From assembly GCA_964397485.1 (NCBI GenBank), contig CAYNHT010000002.1, positions 182,326 to 246,325 on the forward strand: a stretch of DNA of 64,000 nucleotides, written 5' to 3'. The first letter of the stretch is position 1. Each line of letters opens with the position of its first letter. A program made the translations under genes and the position numbers. The stretch comes from CAYNHT01 sp964397485 (lineage in GTDB: Bacteria > Bacillota_I > Bacilli_A > RF39 > UBA660). Of this stretch, positions 23,961 to 33,712 are shown piece by piece. Under the pieces are notes generated by a model, which was given only the letters and a program-made list of their open reading frames with translations, made no database searches and was not told where the DNA came from.

Positions 23961-26900
23961 ATGAATAAAAAGGGATTTACTTTAATAGAACTATTAGCGG
24001 TAATAGTTATTATTGCAATTATTTTGAGTGTTACTGTCCCATTAGTAATGGGGATTATAGATGATGTAAGAGATGCCGCAAACGAGAGACAAAAAGAATT
24101 AATAGTAAAAGCAGCGGAAAAATATGTTTTTTTCAATAGTGATGTTTTAGCTGATATATCTGAAATAGACTCATTTACTTATATAACAATTGGTGATTTA
24201 ATAGATGCTAATTTAATTGGTAGTAATTTAAGAAATATAAAAAAGAATACTATTTTAAATAAAGATCAAAAGATAAAAATTATAAATAGAGGAAATGGTT
24301 ATTATAGTTATTATTTTGTTGATGAAGATGGAGAAGAAGAGGAAATTATTATTATTGATAATGGATCTAATGGCGTAATTGATCCTGATTATACCTATAG
24401 TTATGGTAGTGGAACATCTGAAGACCCATATCAAATAAGAGGTTTAACAGATTTAAACCATGTGCGCTTAGAAGAAAGTGCTAATTATGTTTTAATGACT
24501 AATATTAATGCTGAATATACAAGAGATTGGAATGATGGTGCAGGTTGGGTTCCGTTAGGAAATTCTGTTAGTAATTATAATGGGATTATAGATGGAAATG
24601 GATATACAATAAGTAATTTATATATAAATCGACCTACAGATGACTATCAAGGATTTATTGGTTATCTTGGGATTGATTCAAGTATTTCTAATATAAATTT
24701 AATTAACGTTGATATAACAGGGAAAAATTATGTAGGGGCGGTTTCTGGATATATAAACAGGTCAAACATTGATAGCGTTACAGTTGCTGGTAATGTATCG
24801 GGCTACAATAACATTGGAATGGTTTCAGGGTATTCAATGCTATCGGATGTATCAAATGTGGTAACGTTAGGTTCAGTAACAGGAAATAGTAATGTAGGAG
24901 CAATAAATGGTTATCAAAATAGAATGAATTTATCAAATAGTTATTCATTTGCCGATGTAACAGGAAGTAGTAATGTAGGGGGACTTGTTGGATATTTATA
25001 TGGTTCCTCATCAAGTGCAACTGGAAATATAACAAATTCTTATTTTTCAGGAACTGTATCTGGTAGTAGTTATGTAGAACCTATAGTAGGAAGGTTTAAT
25101 AGTAATGTTAACATATCTAGTACATATTGGGATACTGAAGTAACAGGAATATCTAGCGCTACTCATGGCGAAGGTTTATTAACTTTTAGGATGAAAATGG
25201 AAAGCAGTTTTATAGATTGGGACTTTAACAATGTATGGGATATAATAGAAAATGAAACATTCCCTTATTTAAGGCATCAGGGAGGACCTTTGGACGAATA
25301 TCCCGAGACTATCGATAATGGTGTAATGTTAGGTGATGGTACAGCAGAAAATCCTTATCAAATAAGAAATTTAGCAAGCCTAGATCAAATAAGAAATGTC
25401 TCTAATGCGCACTATGTTCTTAAAAATAATATAGATGCAAGTGATACAATAAATTGGAATGATGGTACAGGATGGCTACCAATTGGAGATAATTCCGTCA
25501 AGTTTAGTGGAGTAATAGATGGAAATGGGTATAGCATAAATAATTTATATATAAATAGACCAACTACTGACTATCAGGGATTAGTTGGATATTTGGATAC
25601 AGGTGGAGAAGTAAAAAATTTAATATTAAACGATGTTAATATCACTGCCAGAAATTATGCCGGAGGATTAGTTGGATATTTAAATGGATCATCATTGAGT
25701 AATATAGGTGTAAGCGGAACTGTCACTACTTATAATTACGGTGGAATGATAACTGGATATGCCACTTTATCACAGATAAATAATGCCTTTAGTGTTGGTG
25801 ATTTGACTGGGAATACTAACGTTGGAGGAATAAGTGGATACCAAAATCGAACTGATTTATTTAACAGTTATTCAGTAGCTAATGTAACTGGAAGTGGAAC
25901 TGTTGGAGGTTTAACAGGATATTTGTTAGGTGCAAATTCTAGTAGTCGAGCATTTATTACAAATAGTTATTATGCTGGAAAATTAGTTGGTGGTAGTTAT
26001 ACCGATATGATCGCAGGTAGAACGAATAGTTATATAACAGTCACTGATACATATTGGGATGCTGAACAGGTTGGTAGAACTAGTTTGGGTGAAGGTCAAG
26101 CAATCTATACAATTGAGATGAAAAATAAAGATAGATTCGTAAATTGGGATTTTGAAAATATTTGGGGTATCAATGAAGGTCTAACATATCCGTATTTGAA
26201 ACATCAAAATGGTCCACTAACAAGCTATCCTGAAACAACACAGGGAGGAATAACTTTAGGTACGGGGACTATTGATGATCCATATCAAGTATCTACATTG
26301 GTTGGGTTAGGTCAAATGGCTAATATAGTTAATGCGCACTATATCCTAATATCGAATATAAATGCAGGTGATACGACAAATTGGAATAATGGAACAGGAT
26401 GGATACCTGTTGGTAATAATTCTGTAAATTTTATTGGATCAATTGATGGAAATGGTTATACAATAAGTAATTTATATATAAATAGACCAACTACCGATTA
26501 TCAAGGGTTAGTTGGTTATCTTGGAACAAATGCAAGTGTTTCTAATTTACGATTATTAAATATTAACATTACAGGAAGAAATTATACATCTGGTTTATCA
26601 GGATATTCAAATGAAGCAGAGATAACAAATGTAGGAATAGAAGGAAATGTAAATGGTAATAATTACGTTGGGATGATTACAGGTTATTCGATGTCAACTA
26701 ATATTAATCAGTCTTATAGTAATGGTGAATTGATAGGCACTTCATATCTAGGTGGAATAAGTGGATATCAAAACAGAATGAACTTAATAAATAGTTACTC
26801 ACTTATTGATATAAGTGGAACATCATATGTTGGCGGATTAGTGGGATATTTAGTTGGTGGTAATTCTAGTCTTATAGGGCGAATAGAAAATTCATATTAT

Positions 26901-28082
26901 GCAGGTAATATAACTGGAGGAAGTTATACAGATCCAATAGCTGGAAGAACTAATAGTTATATTAATATTACAAATACATATTGGGATGCTGAAAGTGCAA
27001 ATATACCATCTTCTAGTAATGGTGAAGGTATGTTTATTTTCCAAATGAAGAATAAAAATAGTTATGAAAATTGGGATTTTTCTAACATATGGAGTATTGG
27101 AGAAAATCAAACATATCCATATTTGAAATTTCAGGAGAATCCATTTGCTACTTATCCTGAAACAACAGCAAATAGAATAATTATGGGTAATGGTACTGTT
27201 GAAAACCCGTATCAAGTACCAACTCTTATTGGATTAAATCAAATAAGATATTTAATTAATTCTAATTATATATTGACAGCAAATATAAACGCTAATGATA
27301 CATCTAGTTGGAATAATGGCGAAGGATGGATACCTATTGGAGATAATAGTGTACAATTTAAAGGAACAATCGATGGAAATGGGTATGTTATTAATAATTT
27401 ACATATAAATCGATCAACCTCTAGTTATCAGGGTCTATTTGGGTATCTAGGAGATGGAAGTAGTATCATTAATTTACACTTAAGTAATTTGAGTATTAAT
27501 GGCAGAGATTACATCGGTGGGATTGCTGGATATGCAAACTTATCATCTGTTAGTAATGTATCTGTTCAAGGTGATATCAACGGTAGAAATTATCTTGGAA
27601 TGATCGTAGGTTATTCTATGTACAGTAATATTGATAAATCATATAGTAATGGCTTTGTAACTGGTGCTTCATATCTAGGAGGAATAAGTGGATATCAAAA
27701 TAGATTTTATATGACAAATAGTTATTCTAGTTCTAATATAAGTGGAAGCACTTATATTGGAGGACTAACTGGATATCTTTATAGTTCAACAAGTGCGGCT
27801 CGAGCCGAAATTATTAATTGCTACTTTGCAGGAACAATAACCGGTGGAAGCTATACTGCTCCTATTGGCGGAAGGGTTAATAACCATACTGTCATCAGTA
27901 CCTATTGGGATAAAGACATAAACGGAATTCAAAGTTCTACTAGTGGTGAAGGAAAAACTACGACTGAGATGAAAAATTTAAATACTTTTATAGATTGGGA
28001 TTTTACCAATATATGGAATATTCAATCAGGCACATCTTATCCTTTTTTAAGAGGTAATCAACAAATACCAGTGCCACAATAA
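23961..28082 (+). CDS. Giant type IV prepilin-like adhesin with four GLUG-type repeat blocks
   Basis: 1373 residues. The N-terminus is a perfect class III signal: KKG-FTLIELLAVIVIIAI, with prepilin cleavage after G5 and the conserved glutamate at mature position 5 (E10). A pilin-like head continues to about residue 130 with an acidic linker. From about residue 148 the protein consists of four blocks of about 308 residues, each opening with a G-x-GT-x-x-(D/N)PYQ motif and rich in GLUG turns (GGLVGY, GGISGY), predicted as a right-handed beta-helix-like rod. Ordinary pilins have about 150 residues. It probably displays an adhesive rod from a pilus or pseudopilus. No pilus assembly genes are in the window. 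Confidence 0.9.
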   Translation: MNKKGFTLIELLAVIVIIAIILSVTVPLVMGIIDDVRDAANERQKELIVKAAEKYVFFNSDVLADISEIDSFTYITIGDLIDANLIGSNLRNIKKNTILNKDQKIKIINRGNGYYSYYFVDEDGEEEEIIIIDNGSNGVIDPDYTYSYGSGTSEDPYQIRGLTDLNHVRLEESANYVLMTNINAEYTRDWNDGAGWVPLGNSVSNYNGIIDGNGYTISNLYINRPTDDYQGFIGYLGIDSSISNINLINVDITGKNYVGAVSGYINRSNIDSVTVAGNVSGYNNIGMVSGYSMLSDVSNVVTLGSVTGNSNVGAINGYQNRMNLSNSYSFADVTGSSNVGGLVGYLYGSSSSATGNITNSYFSGTVSGSSYVEPIVGRFNSNVNISSTYWDTEVTGISSATHGEGLLTFRMKMESSFIDWDFNNVWDIIENETFPYLRHQGGPLDEYPETIDNGVMLGDGTAENPYQIRNLASLDQIRNVSNAHYVLKNNIDASDTINWNDGTGWLPIGDNSVKFSGVIDGNGYSINNLYINRPTTDYQGLVGYLDTGGEVKNLILNDVNITARNYAGGLVGYLNGSSLSNIGVSGTVTTYNYGGMITGYATLSQINNAFSVGDLTGNTNVGGISGYQNRTDLFNSYSVANVTGSGTVGGLTGYLLGANSSSRAFITNSYYAGKLVGGSYTDMIAGRTNSYITVTDTYWDAEQVGRTSLGEGQAIYTIEMKNKDRFVNWDFENIWGINEGLTYPYLKHQNGPLTSYPETTQGGITLGTGTIDDPYQVSTLVGLGQMANIVNAHYILISNINAGDTTNWNNGTGWIPVGNNSVNFIGSIDGNGYTISNLYINRPTTDYQGLVGYLGTNASVSNLRLLNINITGRNYTSGLSGYSNEAEITNVGIEGNVNGNNYVGMITGYSMSTNINQSYSNGELIGTSYLGGISGYQNRMNLINSYSLIDISGTSYVGGLVGYLVGGNSSLIGRIENSYYAGNITGGSYTDPIAGRTNSYINITNTYWDAESANIPSSSNGEGMFIFQMKNKNSYENWDFSNIWSIGENQTYPYLKFQENPFATYPETTANRIIMGNGTVENPYQVPTLIGLNQIRYLINSNYILTANINANDTSSWNNGEGWIPIGDNSVQFKGTIDGNGYVINNLHINRSTSSYQGLFGYLGDGSSIINLHLSNLSINGRDYIGGIAGYANLSSVSNVSVQGDINGRNYLGMIVGYSMYSNIDKSYSNGFVTGASYLGGISGYQNRFYMTNSYSSSNISGSTYIGGLTGYLYSSTSAARAEIINCYFAGTITGGSYTAPIGGRVNNHTVISTYWDKDINGIQSSTSGEGKTTTEMKNLNTFIDWDFTNIWNIQSGTSYPFLRGNQQIPVPQ
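24402..28060 (+). repeat. Four tandem ~925-bp coding repeats
   Basis: The repeat openings fall at about 24402, 25328, 26252 and 27183, spacings of 926, 924 and 931 bp. The copies are clearly related but diverged in DNA, so the amplification is not recent. Each encodes a GLUG-type block ending in a ...YWD...W-(D/N)-F...YP(Y/F)L signature. Confidence 0.85.
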
Positions 28083-28126
28083 AACAAGCAATATACTATA
28101 GTAGCATTAGAGAGGAGAAATTTAAT

Positions 28127-28576
28127 TTGAAAAAAATAATTTATATGTGTGTCATTACCTTAGTATTAATATCACTTATTGGGTGTGAGAAAAAGCAGGA
28201 AGAACGGGTAAAATGTTCAGATTATATTCTTGATTATATGGCTGAAAAAAAATGGATTTTAAGTAATGAGGAGAATGCTGAATTTACTAACAATGATAAA
28301 CCTAATATAATGTGGTCAATAGTTCATGATTACTTATTTATAGATAAAGGACCGGATTTTTATGATCTAGATATTAGAAATAACAGTATCTATAAAGATA
28401 ACGATTTCAAAAATAATGTTTATGATACATATAAAAATGAGGTTGAATTTGATAAGCTAAAATCTGAATTAATTTCGATTCATGAACATCTAGAGTACGT
28501 AGGTTGCCCTGTTTATGGACAATCACCTGACATATTATTAAACTATAAGGAGTTGGAGCAAGAGAAAAAGAATTGA
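28127..28576 (+). CDS. Small lipoprotein of unknown function
   Basis: 149 residues. The lipobox LISLIGC places acylated cysteine 20 after a 19-residue signal, so it is anchored outside the membrane. The mature part is acidic and mostly helical with CSDYILDYMAEKKW near its start. I do not recognise the family. It begins at TTG 28127 after a strong AGAGGAG site, 44 bp after the giant prepilin gene and without a terminator between, so it may be cotranscribed and serve the same surface structure. Its TGA stop lies inside the terminator stem. Confidence 0.7.
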   Translation: MKKIIYMCVITLVLISLIGCEKKQEERVKCSDYILDYMAEKKWILSNEENAEFTNNDKPNIMWSIVHDYLFIDKGPDFYDLDIRNNSIYKDNDFKNNVYDTYKNEVEFDKLKSELISIHEHLEYVGCPVYGQSPDILLNYKELEQEKKN

Positions 28577-28595
28577 TTATTATCAATTCTTTTTT
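28568..28595. terminator. Bidirectional terminator, lipoprotein / YyaL-like gene
   Basis: Perfect 10-bp stem (28568-28577 with 28582-28591), TATT loop, T run on the right and A run on the left. Confidence 0.88.
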
Positions 28596-30610
28596 ATGAA
28601 ATTTTTAAAGTGATTTATATCAGTCACTGGTGAAGAACATGTGTTATTGCTGCAAATATAGGCTGTTGTTAAATCATTGATTTTTTTATAATTAGAAATT
28701 GATGGAATAATTTCTTCCAATAAAAAGTGATTATCTTTATTTGTTAACAACACACTTACATATGGATTAAAATCATTATTAATTAATGTCAATATATCTT
28801 GTGTTGTATAATTTTCTATTTCCCCATTTATTATAATTTCTTTTGTTATTTCTGTTGAGTACATATAGCATATTAACATGAATGAATGTGCTGTTGGGTT
28901 GTTATTGATGCTATTTGAAAATGTTTTAAATTGGGTATCTGCTAATTGCTTAAATGAATAATCTCCAGTTAAGCTAAATAACCGTAACCAATTCATTGTT
29001 GCTACTGAATTGGCTGATGGCATTACACCATCATATATTTCTTTTGGACGTTTTATTAATTTTTCACTATCGCTACCGTATAAAAATAAACCTCCTTTAT
29101 CATAATCCCAAAAATATTTTTTTAGTTGCTCTTGCAATTTAATTGCTTTTTTTAAGTATTGCGGTTCAAATGTCGATTGGTATAACTCCAACAAGCCCCA
29201 AGTTAAGAAAGAATAGTCCTCAGCATATGCCAAAATTGAAGATTCTTTATCTCTATATCTAGCTAGTAAACGCCCTTCTTTATTAAATAGATTATTGTAT
29301 ATAAATGTTACAGCTCTTTTGGCTGCTATAATATAATTATTTTCTTTAAAAGTTCTACCTGCTATTGATAGTGCAGCTATTACTAGCCCATTCCAAGAAG
29401 TCAGTATTTTATCATCTTTATGTGGGTGTATTCTGTTATTCCTATAATCAAATAATTTTTCACGTATATCATTGTCAGCATTTATTTCATCTTTATCTAT
29501 TAAATTTGGTATGTTTCTTCCGTCGAAATTTCCTTCGACAGTTATATTATATAGATTACAAAATTTTTCACCTTCCTCTTTTCCTAATATTTCAATTATT
29601 TCATTATAATCCCATGTATAAAATTTACCTTCTATACCCTCTGAATCAGCATCTTCTGCTGATAAAAAGGAACCATTTTCGCCAGTCATGTCTCTCAAAA
29701 TATAAGATAATGTGTCATTGGCCACCTTCTTAAACAACGCATCTTTGGTTACTAGATAGGCCTCTGTATATGCAATAGTCATAAGTGCATTATCATAAAT
29801 CATTTTTTCAAAATGAGGTATTAACCACCTATTATCTGTTGAATATCTTGAAAACCCAAATCCAATATGATCAAAAATTCCACCTTTATATATTTTTTTT
29901 AGTGAATTAGTAACTATCGAAAGCGCATGAATATTATTTTTAGAATAATAATATCTTAATAAAAAAGAAAAATAAGTAGGCATAGGAAATTTAGGTGCAT
30001 ACCCGAAGCCCCCATAATGCTTATCATAATCATAAGACATTTGTTCAAATGCATAATCTAATACTTCATTAGAAATCTCTTCACTATAGTCAAAATTGGA
30101 AATTTTACTGATTATATCTGTTATATGATTGCTAGAATCGACAATTTCATTTTTTCTAGTTATCCAAAGAGAAGTGACCTTGGTTAGAATATCTATTAAC
30201 CCAGGTCTATTGTGCGCTGCAAATTTTGGAAAGTAGGTACCGGCAAAAAAAGGTTTCTGGTCTGGTGTTAAAAATATAGTTAATGGCCATCCACCACTAT
30301 GATTTAAGGCTTGGCATACTTCCATATAAATAGAATCAATATCAGGTCTTTCTTCTCGATCTACTTTAATAGCTACAAAATTATCATTAAGTATTTTGGC
30401 TACATCAATATCCTCAAATGATTCTCTTTCCATCACATGACACCAATGACAAGTTGAATATCCAATTGATAAAAATATAGGTTTATCTTCTTGTTTAGCT
30501 TTATTCAATGATTTTTCGTTCCACGGATACCAATTTACTGGGTTGTGAGCATGTTGTAGTAGGTATGGAGATTTTTCGTGTATAAGTTCATTAGTAAAGT
30601 TATTGTTCAT
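28583..30610 (-). CDS. DUF255 thioredoxin-domain protein (YyaL/SSP411-like)
   Basis: 675 residues. The N-terminal domain (about 1-165) is a thioredoxin-like DUF255 fold with NPVNWYPW, a CHWC motif (STCHWCHVMERESFED) and VDREERPDID. The rest is an alpha/alpha barrel of the glycoside-hydrolase or epimerase type (GGFGYAPKFP, HFEKMIYDNALM, SWNGLVIAAL). Length agrees with the family's 650-700. Conserved from bacteria to humans (SPATA20), biochemical role unsettled. Monocistronic, ATG 30608-30610 after GAGAGGAGAG. Confidence 0.93.
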   Translation of the reverse strand: MNNNFTNELIHEKSPYLLQHAHNPVNWYPWNEKSLNKAKQEDKPIFLSIGYSTCHWCHVMERESFEDIDVAKILNDNFVAIKVDREERPDIDSIYMEVCQALNHSGGWPLTIFLTPDQKPFFAGTYFPKFAAHNRPGLIDILTKVTSLWITRKNEIVDSSNHITDIISKISNFDYSEEISNEVLDYAFEQMSYDYDKHYGGFGYAPKFPMPTYFSFLLRYYYSKNNIHALSIVTNSLKKIYKGGIFDHIGFGFSRYSTDNRWLIPHFEKMIYDNALMTIAYTEAYLVTKDALFKKVANDTLSYILRDMTGENGSFLSAEDADSEGIEGKFYTWDYNEIIEILGKEEGEKFCNLYNITVEGNFDGRNIPNLIDKDEINADNDIREKLFDYRNNRIHPHKDDKILTSWNGLVIAALSIAGRTFKENNYIIAAKRAVTFIYNNLFNKEGRLLARYRDKESSILAYAEDYSFLTWGLLELYQSTFEPQYLKKAIKLQEQLKKYFWDYDKGGLFLYGSDSEKLIKRPKEIYDGVMPSANSVATMNWLRLFSLTGDYSFKQLADTQFKTFSNSINNNPTAHSFMLICYMYSTEITKEIIINGEIENYTTQDILTLINNDFNPYVSVLLTNKDNHFLLEEIIPSISNYKKINDLTTAYICSNNTCSSPVTDINHFKNFIKKN

Positions 30611-30671
30611 TAAACTCTCCTCTCTAACATTTAGTATGTTGGAAACAACAAAAATTAGTCATTTTTTAAAA

Positions 30672-30695
30672 CAAAAAAATCTGCATCTTGCAGAT
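30672..30695 (-). terminator. Terminator of LRR-like gene
   Basis: ATCTGCA/TGCAGAT stem with a 3-base loop, followed on the minus strand by a long T run (30673-30679 complement). Confidence 0.85.
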
Positions 30696-32762
30696 CTATA
30701 TTTTCTTTTTTACTAAACTAAGTTGTTTAATAGCTTGTTTTGATAAAGGAATGCTTCTGTTGTTAAGATATTCTTGCCATTCTTTTTTTTGTTGTTCAAG
30801 AGTATTAAAATTGTTTATAAAATCCTCTTCAATACATGTGTTATATGTTAATGATTTTAAATCGATGTCAATATTGAAATAGTTTAATATTTTTATAATG
30901 AAACTAGGATTATAAAATCTATCTCCATGATTACTCGATAAAGAAAGTATATGTATATTGTTATATAATAAAAGCAAATCTTCTTTAGATAAATTATCGC
31001 TTTTTAAAATTAGTTCAAATACTTTTTCTATTGCAATTTTATTTTTATCTACAATTGATTTTTCTTTTATTTGTCGTTCTTTATATTGATCAAAGCATTT
31101 ATACAATTCTGATAATTGATCACCATATAGTTGTTTTAATTTCGCCAGAAAAGGTTTGTTAAAAGGACTATTAAGAGGATTAGCACAAGCTTTTTCTGAA
31201 ATACAAAGATCAATGAAATCAACAAAATCATACTCAATGAATTGATTATTTATATCCTTGTGATAATTTTCCATGTTGAATAATTCTTCCATAATTGAAT
31301 TTACGAAATAATCAGTACCATCTTCTTCTACCACCTTTTCTTGTTGTACAAAATTTTTAACGAATTCTAAAGCCTTTTCCTTGGTGTCAATATTAAAACT
31401 CTTTTGATTTGTAAATACAATTGGTCTTCCATCAATATGAAGAATAAGAATCCCTTTTCCTTTAATAATTGGACTCAAAGAGTTATATGTTCCTAAAAAT
31501 TGCTTTTCAATTATGAATTTGTCTTCATAGGGCAATAAAATTTTAAGTGGATTAATTAAATTGTCATAATTAAGTTTTATTTTTGAATTTATGACTTCAT
31601 AATATCCTTTATCAAGCTCCAAAAAATTTGGGTTATTTACATAATCATATAAATTTTTATATTTTGAATAAATATCCTTTAAATTTTTTTCTTCATCTAT
31701 TGTAAAAGATAATCTATTGTGTAGTTCACATAATCTAAGTATTCTGCTAACTTCTAGTGAGCAAGTATCATGATTTTGTAATTTTTCGCTATTTTTATAT
31801 CCTTTAAGAATTTTTTTGATTTCAACTTGCTCTTTATTTTTTTCTTCAAGTCTTCCAAGTTCTTTTATGTTATTTACAACAGGACTTGCCATACCAAAAC
31901 AGTTATAAAATCCTTTTAATTCAATTATTTGTAAATTTTTTAGTCTTGTTAAAAAAAGCATATTTGTTACTTTCCCATCAATAGATATAACTTCTAGATT
32001 AGGAGCAAAATCAGGTAAATAATTATAGTTATCGTTTAAATCTTCAGTGTCTATATTAGCAATTTCTAACACTTGTAAATTAGGCGCATATGATATCAAA
32101 AATAATTTCTTATAATTTATATTACAATTTATGAGTGCTAATTTTTCTGATTGAATATTAACTTGCTTTTCTAACGAAATATCACAACTGTTAAAAGTGT
32201 AGTCATTATTAGTGTTTTTGAAAATCCCAAAATCTTGTATATTCATATTAGAGAAAATTATATCTTGGTTTTGTAATAAAGTGAAATTTATATGTGGGCC
32301 AATAACACAATTGTTAAATGTAATTCCTTTGTTATTTTTGAAGTAATTGTTTAAGTTGATAATAAGTTTATTATCTATGACTATATTGTTAAAGTATAGT
32401 TTGCTATTATTGTAGATGAGATCTAAGATATTTCTTTTCCTATCTTCTTCTACATATATTAAATCATTAGAATTACTTTCTATTGTTTCAATAAATTTCT
32501 TAAAATCAGTACTTCCTAGTTCTATGTTTTTACTTAGTGAATGAAAATATATACTACATGAATTAATAGTGAAATTATAATATAAATGAGTATGGAAATC
32601 ATCGCCAAATATCCAAGCATCTCCATAATCGCGGCCACTTGCATATTCAGGCATGTTTATTTTATAAAATTCTCCGCTCCTATTATAAACAACAATATTT
32701 TTATTTGTGAATTGTCTTATAATTTTATTGTAAATATTTACACGATATAGTTCTAGATCCAT
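30696..32762 (-). CDS. Large LRR-like cytoplasmic protein of unknown function
   Basis: 688 residues without signal peptide or membrane helix. Residues about 60-300 contain irregular leucine/isoleucine/asparagine repeats (ITFNNCVIGP, YTFNSCDISLE, LALINCNINYK, LQVLEIANI, LEVISIDGKV, LQIIELKGFYN) like a degenerate leucine-rich or pentapeptide-like solenoid. The C-terminal 350 residues are charged and helical with no recognised motif. A role in protein binding is a guess from the solenoid. It is flanked by its own terminator and has no obvious partner gene. Confidence 0.6.
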   Translation of the reverse strand: MDLELYRVNIYNKIIRQFTNKNIVVYNRSGEFYKINMPEYASGRDYGDAWIFGDDFHTHLYYNFTINSCSIYFHSLSKNIELGSTDFKKFIETIESNSNDLIYVEEDRKRNILDLIYNNSKLYFNNIVIDNKLIINLNNYFKNNKGITFNNCVIGPHINFTLLQNQDIIFSNMNIQDFGIFKNTNNDYTFNSCDISLEKQVNIQSEKLALINCNINYKKLFLISYAPNLQVLEIANIDTEDLNDNYNYLPDFAPNLEVISIDGKVTNMLFLTRLKNLQIIELKGFYNCFGMASPVVNNIKELGRLEEKNKEQVEIKKILKGYKNSEKLQNHDTCSLEVSRILRLCELHNRLSFTIDEEKNLKDIYSKYKNLYDYVNNPNFLELDKGYYEVINSKIKLNYDNLINPLKILLPYEDKFIIEKQFLGTYNSLSPIIKGKGILILHIDGRPIVFTNQKSFNIDTKEKALEFVKNFVQQEKVVEEDGTDYFVNSIMEELFNMENYHKDINNQFIEYDFVDFIDLCISEKACANPLNSPFNKPFLAKLKQLYGDQLSELYKCFDQYKERQIKEKSIVDKNKIAIEKVFELILKSDNLSKEDLLLLYNNIHILSLSSNHGDRFYNPSFIIKILNYFNIDIDLKSLTYNTCIEEDFINNFNTLEQQKKEWQEYLNNRSIPLSKQAIKQLSLVKKKI

Positions 32763-32947
32763 ATTAATCCCCCTAAAAGATAGTGTTGTTGTATATTATA
32801 ACACAAAACTATGAAGAGAATTAAAAATTTTAAAACTTTTATATTATTAATTAAAATACAATTTATGTGTACATTATTATTTGATATTATCTTCTAAAGT
32901 TTTATCGGAATTTATCTATTATTAATCATATCTTTTATTTCAAGATA

Positions 32948-32976
32948 AAAACAATAATCATTGATTATTGTTTTAT
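32948..32976. terminator. Terminator of HD-domain gene
   Basis: Perfect 12-bp stem AAAACAATAATC/GATTATTGTTTT with a 3-base loop (32948-32974), serving the minus-strand gene. Confidence 0.85.
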
Positions 32977-33470
32977 CTACCAACTCTAAATAAGTTTAAA
33001 AATAAGGCAAACCATAGTGAAAATTGAGTTTTAAATTTTATGGTATATTCATATGTGCCAATTGTCTTGTCAACAAAGCTAATTATCCAACCCTCAATAT
33101 ATTTTGATGGTTTTGTAAAAGGAAACATATGTGTTTCAATGATGTTCTCTTCTTTTTTTGAAATGTTAAAATGGTGTTTTGCGTTTTTTGCAGCAATTTT
33201 TGGATGCTCTATTTGAAATTTAAAAAAATTTTTAGGGGTGCCATCTTCTTCTCCTAAGAAAAAATCATGTAATAACCCAGAGATTGCTGATGCCTTGTAA
33301 TCAAGTTTGAAAAATCGAGCAATTTTATATGAATAATATGAAACTCTCATAGAATGCTTTAATCTATTTGTTCCGTGATGTGAAAAATTCTTTATTTTTT
33401 TAAAATCTTTTTTATTTAGAATATGTGTAACTAATTCAAAATAGTGTTTATCTTTTTTTCGAAGTTTCAT
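32973..33470 (-). CDS. Small HD-domain protein
   Basis: 165 residues. An HD metal-binding set is visible: HHGTNRLKHSMRVSYYSY, SGLLHDFFLGEE, IETHMFPF and SFVDKTIGTYE. Relatives are predicted phosphohydrolases of unknown substrate. The C-terminus is hydrophobic (FSLWFALFLNLF) and may touch the membrane. An in-frame ATG at 33491 exists, but AAAGGAGG lies between it and ATG 33470, so the latter is the start. Confidence 0.78.
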   Translation of the reverse strand: MKLRKKDKHYFELVTHILNKKDFKKIKNFSHHGTNRLKHSMRVSYYSYKIARFFKLDYKASAISGLLHDFFLGEEDGTPKNFFKFQIEHPKIAAKNAKHHFNISKKEENIIETHMFPFTKPSKYIEGWIISFVDKTIGTYEYTIKFKTQFSLWFALFLNLFRVGR

Positions 33471-33588
33471 TTGAATTCCTCCTTTATTCATATATTTAAT
33501 ATTTTATATATATGCTATCTCTTTTTATGATATACTAATTCTATTTTTATTGTCAATAATTTTATTTAAAAAATACAAAATCACTAAG

Positions 33589-33617
33589 AAAAGGAAAGGG
33601 TTACCTTTCCTTTTTTG
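33589..33617. terminator. Terminator of mini-protein 3
   Basis: 11-bp perfect stem (33589-33599 with 33604-33614), GTTA loop, T-rich on both strands. Confidence 0.85.
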
Positions 33618-33622
33618 TGCTG

Positions 33623-33712
33623 TTAATATCTTCCGCAGCCGCATGTTACGATTACTAAAAGAACAAATATAACAATTATAAATGCATAGTTATAGGTATA
33701 TCCTCCTTGCAT
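33623..33712 (-). CDS. YjcZ-like mini-protein 3
   Basis: 29 residues: MQGGYTYNYA, a hydrophobic helix (FIIVIFVLLVIV) and a CGCGRY end. It strongly resembles the YjcZ family of sporulation mini-proteins and mini-protein 1 of this window, which shares FIIVIF-x-LLVI. The start codon follows GGAGGGAAGG, and a strong terminator sits right after the stop. It is the main content of the stretch 33471-33923. Confidence 0.78.
   Translation of the reverse strand: MQGGYTYNYAFIIVIFVLLVIVTCGCGRY

Noticed and set aside
24778..25035. Open frames on the minus strand inside the prepilin repeats (also 26892-27215)
   Set aside because: They arise from the repetitive low-complexity coding strand and recur with the repeats; no start signal.
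16000..28060. Tandem repeats as a possible CRISPR or satellite array
   Set aside because: All repeats are in frame inside coding genes (GLUG blocks, dockerin halves); no spacer structure or cas genes.
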